Below are positions 26,192-35,193 of a stretch of 64,000 nucleotides of DNA, in pieces. Positions within the stretch are counted from its first letter, which is position 1. Each line of letters opens with the position of its first letter. The notes under the pieces are model-generated. The model saw nothing but the letters and a program-made list of their open reading frames with translations. It searched no databases and was not told the DNA's origin. Source of the DNA: Lederbergia lenta NBRC 16444 (GTDB taxonomy: Bacteria; Bacillota; Bacilli; Bacillales; Bacillaceae_C); contig NZ_BCVC01000002.1 in the NCBI RefSeq assembly GCF_001591545.1, positions 186,001 through 250,000 of the forward strand. Reading direction: 5' to 3'. The position numbers were made by a program, and so were the translations under genes.

Positions 26192-28432
26192 ATGTTGATT
26201 CAAAACGAATCAAAGCTTCAATCTTTAATAATAAATGAAAGTTCTAGCCAGCTTAAAGAAGGCGGAACATATCATGCAACTGTAAAAGAAAAGCTTCCAA
26301 ATAATGAGGCGCTTGTCCAAATAAAAGGACAAGAAATGAAGGTAAAAGTAGACGGTGCTCTTCCGAACACAGGTAAAGTACTGTTGCAAGTGACAGATAT
26401 GAAGCAGGAGATTCCAGTTGTAAAAGCAACAACGAACCAAGTGAATGCCAATCAACCACAAAACGTAAAGCCACAACAGGCAGTACTTTCAGATGGTGTG
26501 AGACAAGCAGTTCAACTTCTCCAAGATAATCATATTCCAATAACAAAAGAAACGATAAATAATATAAAAACATATATGGAAAAAGGACCGGGAACACCAG
26601 AGCAAAAATTAGAAACGATTGCGCAAATGGCTGGAAAAAAGCTTGAATTTACACCTTCACAAATAAAGGCTGCTCATGAATCATTGCATGGCAAACCATT
26701 CGGGCATGTTTTGGAAGATATTGCTTCGGAATTGAATCAAGACTATAAAAACCAGATCCGGCAACAAGATTCAATCCAAGGAAAAGTGGCGGAAGTATTA
26801 GCAAAGCTTGAACAGCTCGTGAAAGATCCGGCAAAATCAGCAATCATTCAGCAACTAGCAAAAGCATTACAACAAGGGGAAAGTCCGCAAAACGTGGCAA
26901 GAGAGCTTTTAAGTAAACTTGCAGTTGAATTAAAAAACAATCCCCAATTGGCGAAAATAGTTTCAAACGTACTGCAAGCAACAGTCGAAGTGCGCGTGCC
27001 AACATCAAGTCTTGCGACAACAGATATGTCTGAATCAATCATCCAACAAGCTGCTAAGCAAATTAAAACCGTGCCAAATCTGACCAATGTGATTCAATTT
27101 CTCAAAGATAGTATAGGGCAGGATGAATGGACGGGAGCTCAAAAAGAGATATTACAAGCAGCGATTGGAAAAGCGGAACAATTCCAATCTGCGGGAAGAG
27201 AGCTTGCAGCACGACAAGAACTTGCCACTGCATTGACTCAGTTGGAAACGCAACAACCTCAGCAGGCACAAACACAGGAAGCGGAAACAACATATCGTTT
27301 TAATAGCGAAATACTAGCAGCTGTTCCAGTAGAATCACGGGATTTAATTGTGACAACTATTTCGAAAAAGCTATCACAGGCAGCATTAGATTTTAAAGCG
27401 GTGCAGAGAGATATTAGAAATGCTTTACAAACGACGGAAAGTTTAATGAAGCAAGCGCCACTTCAAGCGAGACCGCCATTAGAAACAGCGATCAAACAGC
27501 TCGACAATGCTATTTTAAAAAGTGATTTTATGCTCTATACGGATATGGGGACAGAAAAGAAACTATTGCAAGCAAGCTCCCAACTTCATGATGCAAGAAA
27601 ATTGCTTGCTAAAGGCGAATTCGCTAAGGCAAGTGAAATTGTCCATCAAGTGAAAACAACCGTAGAAAAGCTCATGTTTCAGCCATCAGATGTACGCATG
27701 AAGCATTATGTATCAAAAGAAATGCTGCAACTTGAACAGCCATCACTTGGCAGACAGCTGGCACATGTTGTAGAAGAGCCACTCCAAGCGCTGAGGCAGG
27801 AACCAACAGCAAGGCATGCACTTGAATATATGCGAAGTCTCGGTCTGTCCTATGATTCAGATATTGCACATCGACTTGTTGCTGGAGAGAGCGCGAAAGC
27901 AGATGCAGATACAACATTGAAAAATTTATTGTTGAAGCTTGCGCAAACAGAAGGAAACAATCAAACGAGTCAAAAAGCAGAACAAGCATTGCAAAATATG
28001 ACAGGCCAACAATTAATGAGTAAATCAGACTCAACAGGCCTCCAAACGATGCTATTTTCATTACCAATCGTATTGCAAGATCAAGTAGAAAATGTAAAAG
28101 TATTCCTCAAGTCAAATAATAGTGGGCAAAAAATTGATTGGGAGAATTGCAGTCTCTACTTTTTATTGGAAACGAAAAAAATGGGTGATGTCGGCATTAT
28201 GCTTACTGCAGTTGATCGAACATTGTCCTTAACACTAAAGAACGATCAGCATGGTTTCAAAGAAAGAATGCTGCCACTTGCAGAAAAAGCAAAAGGTCGC
28301 CTAGAAGAAATTGGTTATAAAATTGGTGCATTGCAATTTACAACTTTGACAGAAGCAGTAGAACAAGAGAAAAAAGCAGAACCAGTGAAACAACCATCTA
28401 TTTCAGAAAGAGGGTATGATTTTAGCGTATGA
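26192..28432 (+). CDS. FliK-like flagellar hook-length control protein (YlqG-like)
   Basis: A 746-residue, glutamine- and alanine-rich, mostly helical protein. The long low-complexity middle (about residues 80-600) and the conserved C-terminal part (FSLPIVLQDQVENVKVFLK, then VGIMLTAVDRTLSLTL, residues 640-700) resemble a Flg_hook/FliK C-domain. Its stop overlaps the start of an FlhB-C-like gene by four bases, the same pairing as ylqG-ylqH in B. subtilis. It could measure length or assist type III export of late substrates. The start at 26,192 (GGGGGCG upstream) is preferred to the in-frame ATG at 26,102, which lies in the structured leader and has no ribosome-binding site. Confidence 0.7.
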   Translation: MLIQNESKLQSLIINESSSQLKEGGTYHATVKEKLPNNEALVQIKGQEMKVKVDGALPNTGKVLLQVTDMKQEIPVVKATTNQVNANQPQNVKPQQAVLSDGVRQAVQLLQDNHIPITKETINNIKTYMEKGPGTPEQKLETIAQMAGKKLEFTPSQIKAAHESLHGKPFGHVLEDIASELNQDYKNQIRQQDSIQGKVAEVLAKLEQLVKDPAKSAIIQQLAKALQQGESPQNVARELLSKLAVELKNNPQLAKIVSNVLQATVEVRVPTSSLATTDMSESIIQQAAKQIKTVPNLTNVIQFLKDSIGQDEWTGAQKEILQAAIGKAEQFQSAGRELAARQELATALTQLETQQPQQAQTQEAETTYRFNSEILAAVPVESRDLIVTTISKKLSQAALDFKAVQRDIRNALQTTESLMKQAPLQARPPLETAIKQLDNAILKSDFMLYTDMGTEKKLLQASSQLHDARKLLAKGEFAKASEIVHQVKTTVEKLMFQPSDVRMKHYVSKEMLQLEQPSLGRQLAHVVEEPLQALRQEPTARHALEYMRSLGLSYDSDIAHRLVAGESAKADADTTLKNLLLKLAQTEGNNQTSQKAEQALQNMTGQQLMSKSDSTGLQTMLFSLPIVLQDQVENVKVFLKSNNSGQKIDWENCSLYFLLETKKMGDVGIMLTAVDRTLSLTLKNDQHGFKERMLPLAEKAKGRLEEIGYKIGALQFTTLTEAVEQEKKAEPVKQPSISERGYDFSV

Positions 28433-28722
28433 TCCCTAATTATTATAATCAGAAAAAACGCCGCATGAAAAATGGCCCTTCAGCAGCGGTACTTCGCTAT
28501 GATGAGACAGAAGGTGGAGCACCACAAGTTGTCGCCCAAGGAACAGGTGCACTTGCAGTGAAAATTATGGAACTAGCAAAAGCACACGATGTCCAAATGC
28601 AAGAAGATGCCAGTCTTGTCGGCCAATTACTCGATATCGACCTTGGTAATAACGTCCCACCACAACTTTACTCAGTCATCGCGGAAGTTTTAATCTTATT
28701 AGAAGAGATGGAACATAGATAG
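28429..28722 (+). CDS. FlhB C-terminal-like export switch protein (YlqH-like)
   Basis: A 97-residue soluble homologue of the cytoplasmic domain of FlhB/EscU. The family pattern AAVLRYDE, APQVVAQGTGALAVKIMELA, VQMQEDASLVGQLLDIDLG, VPPQLYSVIAEVL is complete, but the autocleavage motif NPTH found in full FlhB is absent. In related bacteria such proteins can partly replace the FlhB C-domain. It overlaps the FliK-like gene by ATGA, so the two products are probably made together. Confidence 0.85.
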   Translation: MIPNYYNQKKRRMKNGPSAAVLRYDETEGGAPQVVAQGTGALAVKIMELAKAHDVQMQEDASLVGQLLDIDLGNNVPPQLYSVIAEVLILLEEMEHR

Positions 28723-28736
28723 AGGATAAAATCTAG

Positions 28737-28868
28737 CCTATACGAGAAAGAATTCATCTTAAATGAGAATCAAATGGCTCTATACGAGAATGAATTCGTT
28801 CTGAACGAGAATGAAACAACTTTATACGAGATTGAACTTGACCTAAACGAGAATGAAGATAGAAAATG
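28737..28868. repeat. Six-unit 21-bp repeat with a different consensus
   Basis: The anchor CGAGAATGAA recurs at 28,743, 28,764, 28,785, 28,806, 28,827 and 28,848, exactly 21 bp apart, with variable flanks. It fills the gap between the FlhB-C-like and FliS-like genes. The sequence is unrelated to the two island-flanking arrays, but unit number and period are the same. Confidence 0.9.
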
Positions 28869-28942
28869 AGAAGGAATTCGAATGTACCTCTTCATAAAAC
28901 GAATATGACGCCGATATTTATAGTGAACGGAGGCGAAAGCCA

Positions 28943-29371
28943 GTGGACTTCTTAACAAAAGAATTAATCTATCAAATGACACCACAAAAAATTACGGCAC
29001 TTTTATATGAAGTATGTATTAATCATTTACAAGATGCCATTCAAGATATTGAGCAAAACCAACCACTAGAAGCGAACGTGAAATTACAAAAAGTGAATGA
29101 TATATTAGAGCGTCTCGGTGCTGGAATTAATTACGAAGCAGGCATTGTCGCAGACCAGCTAGACACACTTTATAACTATATGGCAAACCAAGTGATTATT
29201 GGAAACTTGAAAAAAGATAAAGCGATCCTTGAAGAAGTATTAAATATATGTGAACAATTGGCAAGTGCTTGGAATGAAGCAATGAACACAGGCGAAACAC
29301 AAAGTCAACGCCTGCACCAGCAAAGAACAAATGCTTACGAGCAAAACGTAATGGTCTTAGACCGCGAGTAG
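28943..29371 (+). CDS. FliS-like flagellin export chaperone
   Basis: A 142-residue four-helix protein of the FliS family: MTPQKITALLYEVCINHLQDAI at residues 12-33, and YEAGIVADQLDTLYNYMANQVIIGNLKKD at about 65-93. FliS binds the C-terminus of newly made flagellin and prevents premature assembly. The start is GTG after GGAGG. The next gene encodes a short flagellin, a likely client. The standard fliD-fliS location downstream of hag is not in this window, so this may be an extra copy. Confidence 0.8.
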   Translation: MDFLTKELIYQMTPQKITALLYEVCINHLQDAIQDIEQNQPLEANVKLQKVNDILERLGAGINYEAGIVADQLDTLYNYMANQVIIGNLKKDKAILEEVLNICEQLASAWNEAMNTGETQSQRLHQQRTNAYEQNVMVLDRE

Positions 29372-29388
29372 AGAGGGGAACATAAACC

Positions 29389-30228
29389 ATGAGAATCAAC
29401 CATAATATACAAGCTTTAAACGCATATAGAAACTTATCGCAAACAATGCAAAGTACATCGAAAAGTTTAGAAAAACTATCATCAGGCCTTCGTATTAACC
29501 GTGCAGCAGATGATGCAGCAGGACTAGCTATTTCCGAAAAAATGCGCTCACAAATTCGCGGATTAGGCATGGCAGAACGTAATTCATTGGACGCAGTCTC
29601 CCTCATTCAAACAGCAGAAGGTGCGTTGAATGAAACACATACGATTTTACAAAGAATGAGAGAGTTAAGTGTGCAAGCGGCGAATGGGACGATGGAAGAC
29701 GATGATCGCAAAGCAGTACAAGCAGAAATCGATCAACTAACAGCAGAAATCGATCGGATTGCGGACACAACTCAATTTAATCAGAAAAAATTACTAGATG
29801 GTGCGGTAGGTGCAACAGGAGAATTAAAGATCCAGTTCCAAGTTGGCGCTAATAAAGATGAAGTGTTAATTGTTGAGATTGAAAAAATGGATGCGGTAAG
29901 CTTGAACATTGCAACGGCAACTCAGAATACAAGCGTATCTACTGCAGAAGATGCGGGTAAGGCGATTTCAATATTTGAAGCTGCAATTCAGAAAGTATCT
30001 GAACAACGCTCCAAACTCGGTGCCTACCAAAACCGTCTAGAACACACGGTGACGAATTTACAAACAGCCAATGAAAACTTAACAGCTGCTGAATCCCGGA
30101 TTAGAGATCTTGATATGGCGTTAGAAATGACGACCTTTACGAGAAACAATATTTTAAACCAAGCTGGACAAGCAATGCTGGCACAAGCAAATCAGTTACC
30201 GCAAGGAATCTTGCAGTTACTTCAATAA
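29389..30228 (+). CDS. Second flagellin, short form
   Basis: A 279-residue flagellin made only of the conserved D0/D1 domains. The N-terminal part has MRINHNIQALNAYRNL, LSSGLRINRAADDAAGLAISEKMRSQ and LIQTAEGALNETH; the C-terminal part has RLEHTVTNLQTANENLTAAESRIRDLDMA and ends QGILQLLQ. It closely resembles the hag product at 35,194 but has its own terminator and no evident CsrA-type leader. It may form a minor filament or alternative filament segment. It is unusual to find it between flgM and flgN. Confidence 0.93.
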   Translation: MRINHNIQALNAYRNLSQTMQSTSKSLEKLSSGLRINRAADDAAGLAISEKMRSQIRGLGMAERNSLDAVSLIQTAEGALNETHTILQRMRELSVQAANGTMEDDDRKAVQAEIDQLTAEIDRIADTTQFNQKKLLDGAVGATGELKIQFQVGANKDEVLIVEIEKMDAVSLNIATATQNTSVSTAEDAGKAISIFEAAIQKVSEQRSKLGAYQNRLEHTVTNLQTANENLTAAESRIRDLDMALEMTTFTRNNILNQAGQAMLAQANQLPQGILQLLQ

Positions 30229-30243
30229 TTAATTTGACCGTCT

Positions 30244-30279
30244 CTGGCACCTTCTTTAGCAGCGGGTGTCAGTTTTTTT
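30244..30279 (+). terminator. Terminator after the second flagellin
   Basis: CTGGCACC (30,244-30,251) pairs with GGTGTCAG (30,265-30,272, one G-T), followed by seven T. Confidence 0.88.
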
Positions 30280-30300
30280 ACAAAAAAAGGAGTGATCACG

Positions 30301-30738
30301 ATGGATGTGCGCAGGGTGGAAAGTACTGGAGTGCATAGTGTCCAAAAGAAAGAACAGCAAGCAGCACATTCTGTTCATTTTTCTGAAGTGATGTCGAAAA
30401 AACGTGAAAATGTTGTGTTCGAGCGGATGGATAAGCTTCGTCAGGAGATTGAACAGCAAGGTGAGAAACTTGCTAAGTCACAAACGATCGAAGACTTTAG
30501 AAAATATAAGCAACTCGTTAAATCATTCATGGATGATGCGGTCCGTAATGGCCTTCAGCTGGAAGAACAACGTGGATTCGATTGGCGTGGACGAACGAAA
30601 GTGTATAAGATCGTCAAAGAAGTGGATAAGAAGTTAATAGACTTGGCGAATACTGTTTTAGACAAAGAGCAAAAAGGACTGAACATTCTCAGTCTTATTG
30701 GCGAAATTGAAGGGCTTTTAATTAATATCTATACTTGA
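30301..30738 (+). CDS. YaaR family protein (DUF327)
   Basis: A 145-residue helical protein. The segment LAKSQTIEDFRKYKQLVKSFMDDAV and the following GRTKVYKIVKEVDKKLIDLANTVL identify the YaaR/DUF327 family, whose function is unknown. The ATG at 30,301 follows AAGGAG by ten bases. In B. subtilis yaaR lies elsewhere; here it is embedded between a flagellin and flgN, pointing to a flagellar role. Confidence 0.85.
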   Translation: MDVRRVESTGVHSVQKKEQQAAHSVHFSEVMSKKRENVVFERMDKLRQEIEQQGEKLAKSQTIEDFRKYKQLVKSFMDDAVRNGLQLEEQRGFDWRGRTKVYKIVKEVDKKLIDLANTVLDKEQKGLNILSLIGEIEGLLINIYT

Positions 30739-30783
30739 AAAATGACGATGCTTGTCGATATTACAAAAGAGGGAGGTCAGCAG

Positions 30784-31266
30784 ATGGCGACCCAATTACT
30801 CGTAGAAGCAATGGAAAAGCTGATCTCTATACATAAACTTTTATTAGAGACAGCAAACGAAAAAACAGAGGCAATTAAAAATAATGATATGCAAAGTCTG
30901 ACTAGACTTTTACGTGAAGAACAAAAACATGTAGCTGCAATTCAAGTTGCAGATCAAAATCGCCTAAAAGCAACAATTGATTTAACGAATAATAAAGAGG
31001 CGACAATTTCGGAGATTATCGAGGGTCTCAGTGGAACGGAGCAAGAAAAGCTGATCATTTTACAAGAGAAGCTAGTTGCAATTATTGATGAGTTGAAAGA
31101 TAAGAATGCATTAAATCAGCAACTGCTTACTTATTCTATGCAATTCGTAAATATGAATCTAGATATACTTGCGCCGGAACAAGAACTGCCAAACTACTCG
31201 AAAACAAGAAATGAAGGAAACGATCAACCGGAAGCTGGTAGATCGATATTCGATTCAAAAGCATAG
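30784..31266 (+). CDS. flgN: FlgN family export chaperone
   Basis: A 160-residue helical chaperone for the hook-filament junction proteins FlgK and FlgL, encoded directly downstream. The N-terminal helix MATQLLVEAMEKLISIHKLLLE and the coiled-coil core (about 20-130) are typical. The ATG at 30,784 follows GGGAGGTCAGCAG. The gene is 11 bases before flgK and clearly in the same operon. Confidence 0.9.
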   Translation: MATQLLVEAMEKLISIHKLLLETANEKTEAIKNNDMQSLTRLLREEQKHVAAIQVADQNRLKATIDLTNNKEATISEIIEGLSGTEQEKLIILQEKLVAIIDELKDKNALNQQLLTYSMQFVNMNLDILAPEQELPNYSKTRNEGNDQPEAGRSIFDSKA

Positions 31267-31277
31267 GGGGATAAGCA

Positions 31278-32798
31278 ATGCGATCCACATTCATGGGACT
31301 CGAAACAGCAAAACGCGGCATGTACGCTCAACAAAGCGCAATCTATGTGACAGGCCATAATATTGCTAATAAAAATACGCCGGGATATACACGCCAACGT
31401 GTAAACTTCGTACAGACCGAACCATATCCAGCTGCATCAATGAACCGTCCGCAAATTCCAGGGCAACTTGGAACAGGGGTGACAGACGGCAGTATTCAAA
31501 GAATTCGTGAATCATTCATCGATGAACAATATCGCGCGGAAAATAATAAATTTGGTTATTATAATACCCTCGCAAGTTCGATAAGTAAAATGGAAGATAT
31601 TATGAATGAACCAAGTGATACAGGCTTATCAAAGGCTATGGCGCAATTTTGGCAGTCGCTTCAAGATTTAAGTAAAGACGCAGATAACGAGGGAGCAAGA
31701 AGGGTTGTGCTTCAACGTGGAGTCGCGCTTTCTGAAACATTCCAATACTTGCATTCTTCTTTAACGACGATTCGTGGGGATATCAAAAAAGAACTGGATG
31801 CTTCAGTAACAGAAATCAATTCACTTGCCAAACAACTTGCTTCCATTAATAAGCAAATAAGTGATGTAGAACCTCATGGTTATTTACCGAATGATTTGTA
31901 TGATGAGAGAGATCGGTTGCTTGATGAATTATCGAATCTTGTACCGATTGAAATTACAACTGTTCCTTACGGAGGGAATTCCCTTGCCATTGCTGAAGGA
32001 GGACGGAAAGTTGAAATCGTCCTTGGCGATGAACGAATAACGCTTGTCGATGATAGAGCAGCGAATGAATTAGAGATAAATGGTAAGCAATTAAGTGTCA
32101 AAGGCTCAACAGATTCTATTACTTTTGGTGATCATGCGGAAGGTAAGGGAAAACTAGCAGCATTTATTTCTGCTTATGGAGAAGATGGCCCACCACCAAC
32201 AGGTTTATATCCTGAAATGATTGATGATCTTGATAAATATGCATTTACATTTGCAAAAGTTTTTAATGCGGTTCATCAAGAAGGTTTTGATTTAAATGGG
32301 GATAAAGGAAAAGCCTTTTTTAATATTGGTGATGGTGATTCTTATAAAGGTGCAGCAGGGAAAATCGGTGTTTCATTAACTAACCCATCTGACATTGCAG
32401 CTTCTTTAAAGCCAACACATCAAGGAAATGGAGACAATGCCTTAAATTTTGGAAAGATAAAAGACTTGGTCATTAAAGAAGGAGTAATAACACTTCCTTC
32501 AGGTCAAGAACTTTCTGGATTGGATATTGAATCAGGTACATTGCAATCATTTTATGAGGGAATTATCGGAAAAATGGCTGTCGAAGGTCAACAAGCCAAC
32601 CGTCTATATTACAATACTGGCGTATTGCTTAATTCCGTGGACAATAACCGTAGATCCGTAAGTGAAGTATCCTTGGATGAAGAATTCTCAAACTTGATCC
32701 AATATCAACATGCATATTCCGCTTCAGCTAGAATGATTACAGTTGTTGATGAAATGCTGGATAAAATTATTAACGGGATGGGACAAGCTGGTAGATAA
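31278..32798 (+). CDS. flgK: Hook-associated protein FlgK (HAP1)
   Basis: A 506-residue hook-filament junction protein exported through the flagellar channel. The conserved N-terminus (FMGLETAKRGMYAQQSAI, then NIANKNTPGYTRQ) and C-terminus (SLDEEFSNLIQYQHAYSASARMI) of the FlgK family are present, around a variable centre. The ribosome-binding site is AGGGGGATA. flgL follows 11 bases later. Confidence 0.96.
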   Translation: MRSTFMGLETAKRGMYAQQSAIYVTGHNIANKNTPGYTRQRVNFVQTEPYPAASMNRPQIPGQLGTGVTDGSIQRIRESFIDEQYRAENNKFGYYNTLASSISKMEDIMNEPSDTGLSKAMAQFWQSLQDLSKDADNEGARRVVLQRGVALSETFQYLHSSLTTIRGDIKKELDASVTEINSLAKQLASINKQISDVEPHGYLPNDLYDERDRLLDELSNLVPIEITTVPYGGNSLAIAEGGRKVEIVLGDERITLVDDRAANELEINGKQLSVKGSTDSITFGDHAEGKGKLAAFISAYGEDGPPPTGLYPEMIDDLDKYAFTFAKVFNAVHQEGFDLNGDKGKAFFNIGDGDSYKGAAGKIGVSLTNPSDIAASLKPTHQGNGDNALNFGKIKDLVIKEGVITLPSGQELSGLDIESGTLQSFYEGIIGKMAVEGQQANRLYYNTGVLLNSVDNNRRSVSEVSLDEEFSNLIQYQHAYSASARMITVVDEMLDKIINGMGQAGR

Positions 32799-32809
32799 GG
32801 AGGGGTTAC

Positions 32810-33694
32810 ATGCGTATAACTGATGGAATGATCGCAAGAAATGTAATGAATAATATTAATCAAAGTTATTCAAGACTAGATAAATTATTTGAACAAGCAC
32901 AAACTCAGAAAAAAATCTCACGACCATCCGATGACCCAGTCACTGCGATGAAAGGGATGTTTTACAGAACGAATGTAATAGAAGTGGAACAGTTTAAACG
33001 AAACTTCTCAGAAGCCCATAACTGGATCGAAACGACAGATTCAGCGATCGGGGAAGCGACGAAAATCATGGAACGTGTACGTGAGCTTACCACACAGGCT
33101 AGTAATGAAACTTATGACGAGGGACAACTGAAATCAATTGCCGAAGAGGTAACTCAATTAAAAGAACATATGAAAACTCTTGCTAACTCTAAAGTTGGTA
33201 ATAAATATATTTTTAATGGCACAAACACATTAAATGCCCCATTTAAAGACTTAAATGATGCGGCACCCAATTTTAATTCTGACGACGTAAACTTTGAATT
33301 GGCAAAAGATATTTTCGTGCCTGTTAATATGCAAGGATCAGCCGTGTTTGGAGAAGGTGAAGATAGTATCTTTAGCCTATTCGATAAATTGGAAACAGCA
33401 CTTAATGATGGGGAAACAACAGGACTTACTAATTTTCTTGATGATATAGATGCTAGTACGAATAAACTATTAGGTGCTAGAGCTGAAATCGGAGCGCGGA
33501 CAAACCGCTTGGAGTTCATGGAAGAGCGAATTGATAATCAAGAAGTGATCGCCAAACGAATCATGTCTGATAATGAAGACGTGGAATTCGAAAAAGTAGT
33601 AATGGAATTTAAAGCACAAGAAGCGGTGCATCAAGCCGCAATGGCTGTCGCAGCTAGAATAATTCAGCCAACACTTATGGACTTTTTAAGATAA
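32810..33694 (+). CDS. flgL: Hook-associated protein FlgL (HAP3)
   Basis: A 294-residue flagellin-like junction protein. N-terminal RITDGMIARNVMNNINQSYSRLDKL and KISRPSDDP, and C-terminal ARTNRLEFMEERI and EFKAQEAVHQAAMAVAARI are typical. It begins after GGAGGGG and forms an operon with flgN and flgK, ending before a large hairpin. Confidence 0.96.
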   Translation: MRITDGMIARNVMNNINQSYSRLDKLFEQAQTQKKISRPSDDPVTAMKGMFYRTNVIEVEQFKRNFSEAHNWIETTDSAIGEATKIMERVRELTTQASNETYDEGQLKSIAEEVTQLKEHMKTLANSKVGNKYIFNGTNTLNAPFKDLNDAAPNFNSDDVNFELAKDIFVPVNMQGSAVFGEGEDSIFSLFDKLETALNDGETTGLTNFLDDIDASTNKLLGARAEIGARTNRLEFMEERIDNQEVIAKRIMSDNEDVEFEKVVMEFKAQEAVHQAAMAVAARIIQPTLMDFLR

Positions 33695-33707
33695 TAAATA
33701 GCCGCAT

Positions 33708-33783
33708 AAAGTGCCAGGCTCCTCCCAACGCGCTATCTACATAGCGATTTTTCGCAACGTAGGAGGTGCTTGGCACTTTTTTA
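33708..33783 (+). terminator. Large compound hairpin after flgL
   Basis: AAAGTGCCA (33,708-33,716) pairs with TGGCACTTT (33,771-33,779); further in are CTCCTCC/GGAGG and a small GCGCTAT/ATAGCG hairpin. It is followed by a T tract. It would end or attenuate transcription before yviE. Confidence 0.85.
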
Positions 33784-33799
33784 TTGGGGGTTAATATAG

Positions 33800-34354
33800 A
33801 TGCAAATGCCACAGATAAGAATGCAGTCGCAATCAGCACAATTGGCAATCCAGTCTCAGCCAGCGTATCAATCGATACAACAACCAAAAGCAGATTTGCA
33901 AATCAAACAAAATCAAGCGACAATGTCGATAAGAACAACAGAAGGAAAACTAACGATTGATCAAACGCAAGCATGGGAAGAGATGGGATTAAAAAGTGTA
34001 TTCCGAAGTGCGCGGGAAAATTCACAAAAAGCAAGACAAGCAGTTTTACAAGGGATCGCAAGGGTATCAAGAGAAGGGGATGAAATGCTCCAATCTTTAA
34101 AAGGAAGAAATGTCGCCGCTGAGCAAGCGGCACGAAAGGCAAACCCAGCTCCTTCAGAAACGTATATTACTTACATCCCTTCTAACTTTTCAGTGAAAAC
34201 ACATTATCAGCCCGGAAAAACCGATATTCGTTTTCAAGAAAACAAGCCAGTGATCCAAGCACGTACCCAAAAGCCAATCATTTCTTATCATCCAGGAAAA
34301 GTTAATTTCTCCTTAAAACAACATAATAGCTTGAAAATTGATTTCGTAAAATAA
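33800..34354 (+). CDS. yviE: YviE family protein (DUF6470)
   Basis: A 184-residue glutamine-rich protein in the same place as yviE of B. subtilis, between flgL and fliW. The N-terminal third is rich in alternating Q/S residues (MQMPQIRMQSQSAQLAIQSQ). The C-terminal third has short repeats of the type F-S-V-K/F-S-L-K (SFSVKTHYQPGKTD, PGKVNFSLKQH). Function unknown; probably flagellar given its conserved place. Confidence 0.9.
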   Translation: MQMPQIRMQSQSAQLAIQSQPAYQSIQQPKADLQIKQNQATMSIRTTEGKLTIDQTQAWEEMGLKSVFRSARENSQKARQAVLQGIARVSREGDEMLQSLKGRNVAAEQAARKANPAPSETYITYIPSNFSVKTHYQPGKTDIRFQENKPVIQARTQKPIISYHPGKVNFSLKQHNSLKIDFVK

Positions 34355-34370
34355 AACGGAGCGTGAACTT

Positions 34371-34808
34371 ATGAATATTCAAACGAAATACCATGGCGAA
34401 GTCGACATTACCGAAGATACAATCCTATCTTTTGAAAAAGGGATTCCAGGATTTCCTGACGAGAAAAAGTTTACCTTACTGCCTTTACCTGACCAAACCG
34501 TTGTTAGCGTGTTGCAGTCGGTGGAAACAACTGATCTTGCTTTTGTCATTGCAGACCCATATAGTTTTTACGAAAAATATGATTTTGCATTGGATGATAC
34601 AACAGTAGAATTACTACAAATTGATAGTGCTGAAGATGTTAGCGCATTTGTGATCTTATCTGTACATGACCCATTTGAAGCGAGCACAGCTAATTTACAA
34701 GCACCGATCATTGTCAATGTCAAAAATAATCTTGCAAAACAAGTAATCATCAACGATGAAAAATACAAAACAAAGCACCCGCTCTTCGGGCAGCCGGCAA
34801 AGGGGTGA
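34371..34808 (+). CDS. fliW: Flagellar assembly factor FliW
   Basis: A 145-residue protein that binds flagellin or, when flagellin is exported, the regulator CsrA, and so adjusts hag translation. Family segments: [35 protein letters not shown] and a C-terminal [14 protein letters not shown]. It lies four bases before csrA, so the two are co-translated. Confidence 0.96.
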   Translation: MNIQTKYHGEVDITEDTILSFEKGIPGFPDEKKFTLLPLPDQTVVSVLQSVETTDLAFVIADPYSFYEKYDFALDDTTVELLQIDSAEDVSAFVILSVHDPFEASTANLQAPIIVNVKNNLAKQVIINDEKYKTKHPLFGQPAKG

Positions 34809-34812
34809 CAAG

Positions 34813-35040
34813 ATGCTCGTATTAACTAGAAAAAAAGGCGAATCTATCCAAATAGGCAACGACATCGAAATCAAAATCACATCCATTAAAGGTGACCAAG
34901 TAAAAATCGGCATCAACGCACCTAAAAATGTCGAGATCCATCGCAAAGAAGTATGGCTAGATATCCAAAACGAAAACACCGCAGCATCAGAAGGAGTCAC
35001 AGATTTATTCACAATCCTGTCAAAAGCAAAAAAACAATAA
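34813..35040 (+). CDS. csrA: Translational regulator CsrA
   Basis: A 75-residue RNA-binding dimer that represses hag translation. The sequence [20 protein letters not shown] and the following [15 protein letters not shown] fit the family; the GGA-binding segment VEIHRKEVW is present. The ATG at 34,813 follows GGGGTGA; the upstream open frame lies within fliW. A target structure is visible in the hag leader 110 bp downstream. Confidence 0.97.
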   Translation: MLVLTRKKGESIQIGNDIEIKITSIKGDQVKIGINAPKNVEIHRKEVWLDIQNENTAASEGVTDLFTILSKAKKQ

Positions 35041-35059
35041 AGATTTTAACAAAAACTAT

Positions 35060-35085
35060 TAAACTTTCCATTAAAGGGACGATAT
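35060..35085 (+). promoter_or_regulatory. Sigma-D promoter of hag
   Basis: TAAA, 14-base spacer, GACGATAT: close to the sigma-D consensus and at the expected distance upstream of hag. Confidence 0.82.
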
Positions 35086-35148
35086 AACTATTGTAAGCGA
35101 AAGAGAAAGGGCGGCCGACCTTGACTCCTTCGCTCAAAAAATAAACAA

Positions 35149-35184
35149 CTATTCACAAGGACGTGGATAGTACATTCAAGGAGG
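35149..35184 (+). promoter_or_regulatory. CsrA-binding sites in the hag leader
   Basis: An 8-bp hairpin (CTATTCAC/GTGGATAG, one G-T pair) displays AAGGAC in its loop, the GGA-in-loop form CsrA prefers. The second GGA is the SD itself (AAGGAGG, 35,178-35,184). This matches the two-site design known in the B. subtilis hag leader. Confidence 0.8.
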
Positions 35185-35193
35185 AAATTTATA

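Noticed and set aside
26225-28067. Several minus-strand ORFs inside the FliK-like gene
   Set aside because: They are hydrophobic shadow frames caused by the Gln/Ala/Lys-rich plus-strand coding sequence.
35095-35135. Terminator after csrA
   Set aside because: The hairpin is followed by A residues, not T, and lies downstream of the hag promoter.
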